From positions 1-64,000 of the forward strand of contig JADGBZ010000009.1 of NCBI GenBank assembly GCA_015231175.1: a stretch of DNA of 64,000 bases, written 5' to 3'. The stretch's first letter is position 1. The number at the start of each line of letters is the position of its first letter. Origin of the DNA: Magnetococcales bacterium (lineage in GTDB: Bacteria > Pseudomonadota > Magnetococcia > Magnetococcales > DC0425bin3). Below, one piece after another: positions 59,703 through 64,000 of this stretch. The position numbers and the translations under genes are program-made. Below the pieces are notes generated by a model that saw nothing but the letters and a program-made list of their open reading frames with translations, made no database searches and was not told the DNA's origin.

Positions 59703-61244
59703 TTATCCATCGTCCTGCACGCGATCCACATGCCGCGCAATCTCCCTGCCCAGGTAGAGGGCGTGGGAGATATCCGCCACGGCCATGTCGCGTACCAGTT
59801 GCCGCTCCAGCTCCATGGGGGTGCGTCCCCGATACTCGGTCAGGCGTTGCCCCTCGAAAGAGTGTTGGAGAACGATCTCACGGGTGACCGGATCCGTCGT
59901 GATCTGGAACTCACCGTGCGGGTCGGGCCGCAGGCCGTGGGGGGCGGCCTCGGGATCCAGGCCACCGGCGTCGCTCCATGCTTTGGCCACCGCCTGGGCC
60001 CGCTCCATGGCCAGAGGATCGACGGAGATGGAGTGGCTGAAGATGGTCAAGGGTCCACAGGGCAGCGCCACCGCCTCGGCAATACGGGCCTGGATGGCCA
60101 TGAGGCCATAACAGTTTTCCGGCCAGGCATCCATGGCGTTGTGGCTGCGGAAGGTGGCGGTCAGGTGCAAGGCGCCAGCAAATTTGCGCAAAAAAAGCGT
60201 GACCAGACAAGGGTGGCCGTGCGTCTCCGGCAACAAATCCCGGCTGTTGTCCCACAGGGAGATGTAGGCATTGCGGGTTTCCGGATCGGCGCGCAGGTGG
60301 GTGATGGCCAGTTCCAGCCCATCCAGGGGTGCGGCCTGCCCCTCTGCCGGGAACCCCCAGCCGGGGATCGCCGCGGCATCGGGATCGCCCGTATCGGCAA
60401 GGGTAGGTCGAAAGTATCCACGCAGGCGGTTGCCGTAGGTATAGGACTCCTCCTGCGGCGGCGTCGGGTCCATGATTCTTTTTTGGTAGGCGCGAAAACG
60501 GTCCAGGGAGAAGCCGTGCCGGGAGAGTGTCTCGGCGGTTTCCTCCACGGGACGCTTGACGATCACCTTGACGTTGGGGAGTTCGATACGCTCGCCCTTG
60601 CGCAGCCGTGTACGGTGCCCAAAGCGGACGATGCGAAAGATCAATTCACGCCAGGCCGCCATGGGTGTCAGGCCGACCACCGTATGCGCCAAAGGCTCCG
60701 ATGGATGGTGTTGGACCGTGAGGACGGGCAGGGGAAAGTCAAGGCGTTCACCCTGCACGGGTTGCGGGGGGGGGAGATGGGCAAAAAAATGCGCGACCCC
60801 GGGCTGGGTTTCCGGATCACGCAGGGATCCCAACGGAGTCACGGCGATCCGCCCGCCAAACAGTTCCGGTGTGACCAGCCCATCAATCTTGCGTTGTGTA
60901 CCCACGATGCGCCAGGTGGAGGTGCCCAGGAAGAGGGTCGTTTCCAGGCCGGCATGAAAAAAGGCGGTCAACTCCTCGCGGGATCCGGACAGGTTGCGAC
61001 CCAGCACGAGCAGGTGGCGGATTTGCGGGTTCCAGGCCAGATTGCGCAACAGCTCGGGGAGACCGTTGCCGTAAAGATTGCCCATGACGGCAACTCGGGA
61101 TGTCTCCGGTTGCAGGTCGACCGACCAGGCGACAAACTGTTGGCGAACCCTCTCCACGGGGGTCCACAAGGTCACCACCCCAACATCTCCCAGTGGGTTG
61201 ATGGCCTGTAGGCGGTCCTTGAAGTAGAGGGGAAGAAATTCCAT
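59703..61244 (-). CDS. Thymidylate-synthase-like protein with MtrA/DUF4346-like N-terminal region
   Basis: 513 residues from ATG 61244 (MEFLPLYFKDRLQAINP); ATG 61280 or earlier is possible and no clear ribosome site decides. The N-terminal part (VAVMGNLYGNGLPELLRNL, WNPQIRHLLVLGRNLSGSREEL) resembles the DUF4346/MtrA-type domain. The C-terminal third has GHPCLVTLFLRKFAGALHLT, FRSHNAMDAWPENCYGLMAI and IFSHSISVDPLAMERA, which follows the thymidylate synthase layout: PC, RS-D and the central Asn. The full catalytic set was not verified, so it may be a TS-related C1-transfer enzyme rather than ThyA. Confidence 0.65.
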   Translation of the reverse strand: MEFLPLYFKDRLQAINPLGDVGVVTLWTPVERVRQQFVAWSVDLQPETSRVAVMGNLYGNGLPELLRNLAWNPQIRHLLVLGRNLSGSREELTAFFHAGLETTLFLGTSTWRIVGTQRKIDGLVTPELFGGRIAVTPLGSLRDPETQPGVAHFFAHLPPPQPVQGERLDFPLPVLTVQHHPSEPLAHTVVGLTPMAAWRELIFRIVRFGHRTRLRKGERIELPNVKVIVKRPVEETAETLSRHGFSLDRFRAYQKRIMDPTPPQEESYTYGNRLRGYFRPTLADTGDPDAAAIPGWGFPAEGQAAPLDGLELAITHLRADPETRNAYISLWDNSRDLLPETHGHPCLVTLFLRKFAGALHLTATFRSHNAMDAWPENCYGLMAIQARIAEAVALPCGPLTIFSHSISVDPLAMERAQAVAKAWSDAGGLDPEAAPHGLRPDPHGEFQITTDPVTREIVLQHSFEGQRLTEYRGRTPMELERQLVRDMAVADISHALYLGREIARHVDRVQDDG

Positions 61245-61479
61245 GGCGATAGATTGCAATGAATTTGCCAACAGGGCCATCGCATTTGAAAAAACGTGCC
61301 GCCGACCCCAATTTTTGCAAACCTGCAATATGTCTCGCAAACCTGCAATACGTCCGCCTTCTGGCGCAAAAAGACGCGCCAGAAGGCGGACCATGGCCCG
61401 TCGCCCCTTAAGCCTTTTTTGCAAACAACGCAAAAAAGGCCTGGGAGAAGGGGGGCGAACAACAACAAAACGGGGCGCT

Positions 61480-61548
61480 GCCCCGGACCCCGCAAGGGCG
61501 CTGCCCTTGACCCGCCAGGGAGCCAGCCCCCTGGACCCCAATTCCAAA
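61480..61548 (+). repeat. Partial intergenic repeat core
   Basis: GGGGCGCTGCCCCGGACCCC, then GCAAGGGCGCTGCCCTTGACCCGCCAGGGAGCCAGCCCCCTGGACCCCAATTCC. The outer parts are missing. Confidence 0.75.
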
Positions 61549-61654
61549 AAACGATCATGGCTTTGGGTATGCCCACTTCAAATGCGATTGTCCTGGGGAC
61601 AAGCCACCAAGGTGGCAGCGGTGTCAGAGGATATGATAGCCTGAGAAACCGTTC

Positions 61655-61792
61655 AGCGATCGGTAACGCATCGGGGTCCAGGGGGCTGGCTCCCTGGCAG
61701 GGCCTAAGACAGCGTCCTGGTGGGGTTCGGGACGAAGCCCTGACAAAGGCTTTCATATCCAGGCTTTTTTTGCAAGGGTGCCGGATGGTTAC
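61655..61792 (-). repeat. Intergenic repeat copy
   Basis: Reverse-oriented full core: GTAACGCATCGGGGTCCAGG through TGACAAAGGCTTTCATATCC, ending CCGGATGGTTAC at 61792. The termini are diverged. It sits 30 bases upstream of the ACP gene and may carry or influence its promoter. Confidence 0.8.
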
Positions 61793-61821
61793 AAGCTGGA
61801 TTCAACAAAAAGGAGTCGGTC

Positions 61822-62127
61822 ATGCCACCAGGGGCGGAAGAGATCTTGGCAACAATCTACGGATGCGTCGATGAGATCAATCGGCAACTGCCAAAAAATG
61901 GACAACTGCAAAAGTCCCCCGCCAGCATCCTGATCGGTGCGGGCGGGGTTCTGGATTCGTTGGGACTCATCACGTTGTTGGTGGCCCTGGAGGATGCCCT
62001 GAAAAAAAAACTGGGCCTTGCCTGTTTTTTGCTGGACGAAAAAATTCTCGTCGATCCCCAGGGACCGTTTCATACGATAGATGGTCTGTTGCAATGGATC
62101 ATCGCCAGCCAAAACAAGGGGGGGTGA
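61822..62127 (+). CDS. Acyl carrier protein
   Basis: 101 residues. AAGGAG six bases upstream fixes ATG 61822. The four-helix carrier layout is visible, with the phosphopantetheine Ser in GGVLDSLGLITLLVALEDAL. FHTIDGLLQWI closes the last helix. It is followed after three bases by an FkbH-like gene, so it is a dedicated carrier rather than the fatty-acid AcpP. Confidence 0.85.
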   Translation: MPPGAEEILATIYGCVDEINRQLPKNGQLQKSPASILIGAGGVLDSLGLITLLVALEDALKKKLGLACFLLDEKILVDPQGPFHTIDGLLQWIIASQNKGG

Positions 62128-62130
62128 GGT

Positions 62131-63807
62131 ATGGCCGCGTTGGCGCTCGACCTGATCGCCGATTTCAATGCCGAACCCCTGGCGCGCTATCTGCGGCATG
62201 CGCAGAGTGCGCTGGACCTGACGGTCAGGGTGGCCCCTTATGGGCAGGTCTACCAGTCGCTGCAAAGTGATGCGGCGGCGGGGTGGGGTGGGATCATCTG
62301 GACCCTGCCGGAACGGGTGCTTCCCGGTTTTGCCAGAGCCATGCAGTTTGCCGAGAGCGACTGGTCACAATGCCTGGCCGAGGTGGACCATTTTGCCGCA
62401 GCGGTCCGGCATGCGGCGGGGCTGCGTCAACATCTTTTTGTGGCCAGTTGGGTGTTGCCCCCGGATTATCGTGGCTACGGCATGCTGGATTGGCGCCCCG
62501 GCATCGGCCTTGCCAATCTGTTGGCGCAGATGAACCTGCGCCTTGCCGAACGGTTGGCAGGAGAGGGGAATATCCATCTGCTCGATGCCGGGCGTTGGTT
62601 GTACGCCGCCCCCCGTCCCCACATCCCGAAATTGTGGTATGCGACCAAGGTGCCCTATGCCGGGCCGGTCTTCGAAAAGGCCGCCGGGGATATACGGGCA
62701 GCCATCCTGGCTGTGTCGGGGCGTGCCAAGAAATTGATTGTCCTGGATCTCGACCATACCCTGTGGGGCGGTGTGGTGGGGGAGACCGGCTGGGAAGGGA
62801 TCCGTCTCGGGGGGCACGATTTTGTCGGCGAGGCCTTCTGCGATTTTCAGCGGGCCCTGCTGGCCCTTGCCGAACGGGGCATCCAACTGGCCATTGCCAG
62901 CAAGAATGACGAGGCCGTTGCCCTGGAGGCGATCGACCGGCATGACGCCATGATTTTGCGTCGCCACCATTTTGCCGGTTGGCGCATCGATTGGCACGAC
63001 AAGGCCGAAAATATCGCCTCCCTGGTCGCCGAACTGAATTTTGGTCTGGAGGCGGTGGTCTTCATCGACGACAACCCGGCGGAACGGGCCCGGGTACAAG
63101 GCGCCCTGCCGGAGGTTTTGGTGCCGGAGTGGCCGGCGGATCCAACGGAATATGTCCAGGCGTTGTGGGCGTTGGACTGTTTTGATGTCGCGGCCCTCAG
63201 TCAGGAGGATCGGCAACGCACCGCCATGTATGTAGCGGAACGTGATCGCCGCGCAACGCGGAAAGAGGTCGACTCGCCCGAGGCGTGGTTGCAACAACTG
63301 GCCATGACGCTGCGTGTTGGCCGTGTTGACACATCCAACCTGGCCCGGGTGACGCAGCTTTTCAACAAAACCAACCAGCTCAACTTGAGTACGCGCCGCC
63401 TGGGAGAGAAGGAGGTGCTGGCCTGGGCGCTGGAGCCGCGCCACGCCCTGCTTGCCCTGTCGGTGACGGATCGGTTCGGGGATATGGGGTTGGTGGGGGT
63501 GGTCGGTATTTCGGTAAACGGAACCCGGGGAGAGGTGGTCGATTTTATCCTGAGTTGCCGGGCGATGGGCCGCCGGATCGAGGCGGTGATGCTGCACCTG
63601 GCCATGCAGGAGGCGCGGCGCCTGGGTGCGCAGGAGATCGATGTCAAATATGTGCCAACTGCCCGGAATCGCCCTACCCTGGACGTTTTGCGCCAGATCG
63701 GCCTGAAGGAGGTGACGGAACACCTTTTCCAGGCATCCTGTCAGGATGTTGTTCCCCTGCCGGAGGCCATCCAGGTTGTTGTCGATGCGCCGGCAGGATC
63801 GCCATGA
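62131..63807 (+). CDS. FkbH-like HAD-superfamily enzyme
   Basis: 558 residues. An N-terminal region of about 200 residues (LFVASWVLPPDYRGYGMLDW, YAAPRPHIPKLWYATKVPY) precedes the HAD core: KLIVLDLDHTLWGGVVGETG with the nucleophilic Asp near residue 204, LAIASKNDEAVALEAI, and VVFIDDNPAERARV. The C-terminal 200 residues have NKTNQLNLSTRR and RFGDMGLVGVVGIS, the GNAT-like part of FkbH proteins. FkbH enzymes move a glyceryl unit from 1,3-bisphosphoglycerate to an ACP. With the adjacent ACP and acyltransferase this suggests decoration of a surface polysaccharide or secondary metabolite. Confidence 0.9.
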   Translation: MAALALDLIADFNAEPLARYLRHAQSALDLTVRVAPYGQVYQSLQSDAAAGWGGIIWTLPERVLPGFARAMQFAESDWSQCLAEVDHFAAAVRHAAGLRQHLFVASWVLPPDYRGYGMLDWRPGIGLANLLAQMNLRLAERLAGEGNIHLLDAGRWLYAAPRPHIPKLWYATKVPYAGPVFEKAAGDIRAAILAVSGRAKKLIVLDLDHTLWGGVVGETGWEGIRLGGHDFVGEAFCDFQRALLALAERGIQLAIASKNDEAVALEAIDRHDAMILRRHHFAGWRIDWHDKAENIASLVAELNFGLEAVVFIDDNPAERARVQGALPEVLVPEWPADPTEYVQALWALDCFDVAALSQEDRQRTAMYVAERDRRATRKEVDSPEAWLQQLAMTLRVGRVDTSNLARVTQLFNKTNQLNLSTRRLGEKEVLAWALEPRHALLALSVTDRFGDMGLVGVVGISVNGTRGEVVDFILSCRAMGRRIEAVMLHLAMQEARRLGAQEIDVKYVPTARNRPTLDVLRQIGLKEVTEHLFQASCQDVVPLPEAIQVVVDAPAGSP

Positions 63808-64000
63808 TCGAGATTCGTCGTTGCCGGGGGGACGAGGTGGATCGGGTCATGACCTTTATCGACCGGCATTGGCAGCGGGGCCATGTTCTGGCTGTCAGCC
63901 GCGCCCTGATGGATTGGCAACATGGCGCCGCAGATGGCAGCCATGACTACCTGATCGCCCAACAGGATGGCCAACTGTTGGGCATCCTGGGCTACATTGC
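63804..64000 (+). CDS. GNAT-like acyltransferase, 5' part (cut by window edge)
   Basis: The ATG overlaps the fkbH stop as ATGA. The visible 65 residues (IEIRRCRGDEVDRVMTFIDRHW, DGSHDYLIAQQDGQLLGILGYI) resemble the beginning of GNAT acyltransferases, with the first strand, helix 1 and the strand pair. The coenzyme motif lies beyond the window. Probable third gene of the ACP-FkbH operon. Confidence 0.6.
   Translation, partial: MIEIRRCRGDEVDRVMTFIDRHWQRGHVLAVSRALMDWQHGAADGSHDYLIAQQDGQLLGILGYI

Larger units (their letters stand above)
61245..61821. other. Long intergenic region with repeats and promoters
   Basis: 577 bases between divergent genes, holding two repeat copies (61480-61548 and 61655-61792). 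Near 61312-61430, two direct AAACCTGCAATA motifs and the inverted pair GTCCGCCTTCTGGCGC/GCGCCAGAAGGCGGAC (about 61349-61395) form a strong 15-16 bp hairpin, which could be a terminator-like or regulatory structure. No gene is supported. Confidence 0.5.

Noticed and set aside
59442-61211. 589-codon plus-strand ORF
   Set aside because: Antisense to the thymidylate-synthase-like gene and starts inside a repeat element.
62365-63723. 452-codon minus-strand ORF
   Set aside because: Antisense to fkbH, which has complete HAD motifs.
1-64000. Magnetosome (mam/mms) genes expected if the host is magnetotactic
   Set aside because: None of the translated genes resembles a magnetosome protein, so this window gives no evidence for magnetotaxis.

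Overview
The window is GC-rich, densely coded proteobacterial DNA. It uses many GTG and TTG starts and has short intergenic gaps and frequent 4-base ATGA gene overlaps. The order tRNA-Leu, tig, clpP, clpX, lon, hup, tRNA-Val is a typical proteobacterial core block. The abundance of TPR proteins, the octaheme cytochrome, BluB, and the intergenic GC-rich repeat family (about fifteen copies or fragments) suggest a free-living, redox-versatile, alphaproteobacterium-like organism. A Magnetococcales-type organism is plausible, but this is inference: there is no rRNA or magnetosome gene here to settle it.

Layout. 1-0.3 kb: 3' end of a transposase, then two copies of the repeat family. 0.5-6.3 kb: small membrane protein, yciB, a secreted TPR-SPOR protein, a polytopic membrane protein, a PilZ protein. 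6.4-7.0 kb: a HicBA toxin-antitoxin pair whose toxin lacks a normal start codon. 7.2-14.4 kb: tRNA-Val, hup, lon, clpX, clpP, tig and tRNAs Leu, His, Arg, Pro, all on the minus strand. 14.7-21.7 kb: two unrecognised plus-strand proteins, two TPR/glycosyltransferase-like proteins, an XRE regulator, repeats, a PstS-like binding protein. 22-30.1 kb (plus): CorA-like channel, then a tight run of GNAT acetyltransferase, RimK-like ATP-grasp ligase, TPR-sulfotransferase and an unusual pyruvate kinase.

30.1-38.8 kb (minus) is the most striking block: a small membrane peptide ORF, a PqqD-like protein, an ATP-grasp enzyme, a type III PLP decarboxylase, a urea-transporter-like protein fused to an M23 peptidase domain, a glutamine-dependent asparagine-synthase-like amidotransferase, and a second urea-transporter-like protein containing TPRs. 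This reads as a candidate pathway that makes and exports or imports a small amide or peptide-type metabolite. 38.9-42.3 kb: a FecR/collagen-like repeat protein with a TPR/beta-barrel partner. 42.5-48.9 kb: STAS protein, MaoC-SDR fusion, TrmN6-like methyltransferase, CysQ, PfkB kinase, an AT-richer orphan ORF, BluB.

49.1-58.5 kb (minus) is a second unusual locus: octaheme cytochrome c, a membrane cytochrome b fused to a receiver domain, a fused DctP plus ABC-type binding protein, a large hybrid histidine kinase with receiver and Hpt domains, and a receiver-SpoIIE phosphatase. It looks like an electron-transfer chain wired directly to a multistep phosphorelay. 58.8-64 kb: a DGMHR (ParB-like) protein, a thymidylate-synthase-like protein, then an ACP/FkbH/acyltransferase operon that runs off the window.

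The scattered GC-rich intergenic repeats resolve, in their two best-preserved copies, into 147-171 bp elements with terminal inverted repeats starting GTAAC and 8-bp target duplications. That is the signature of non-autonomous IS66-type miniature elements.
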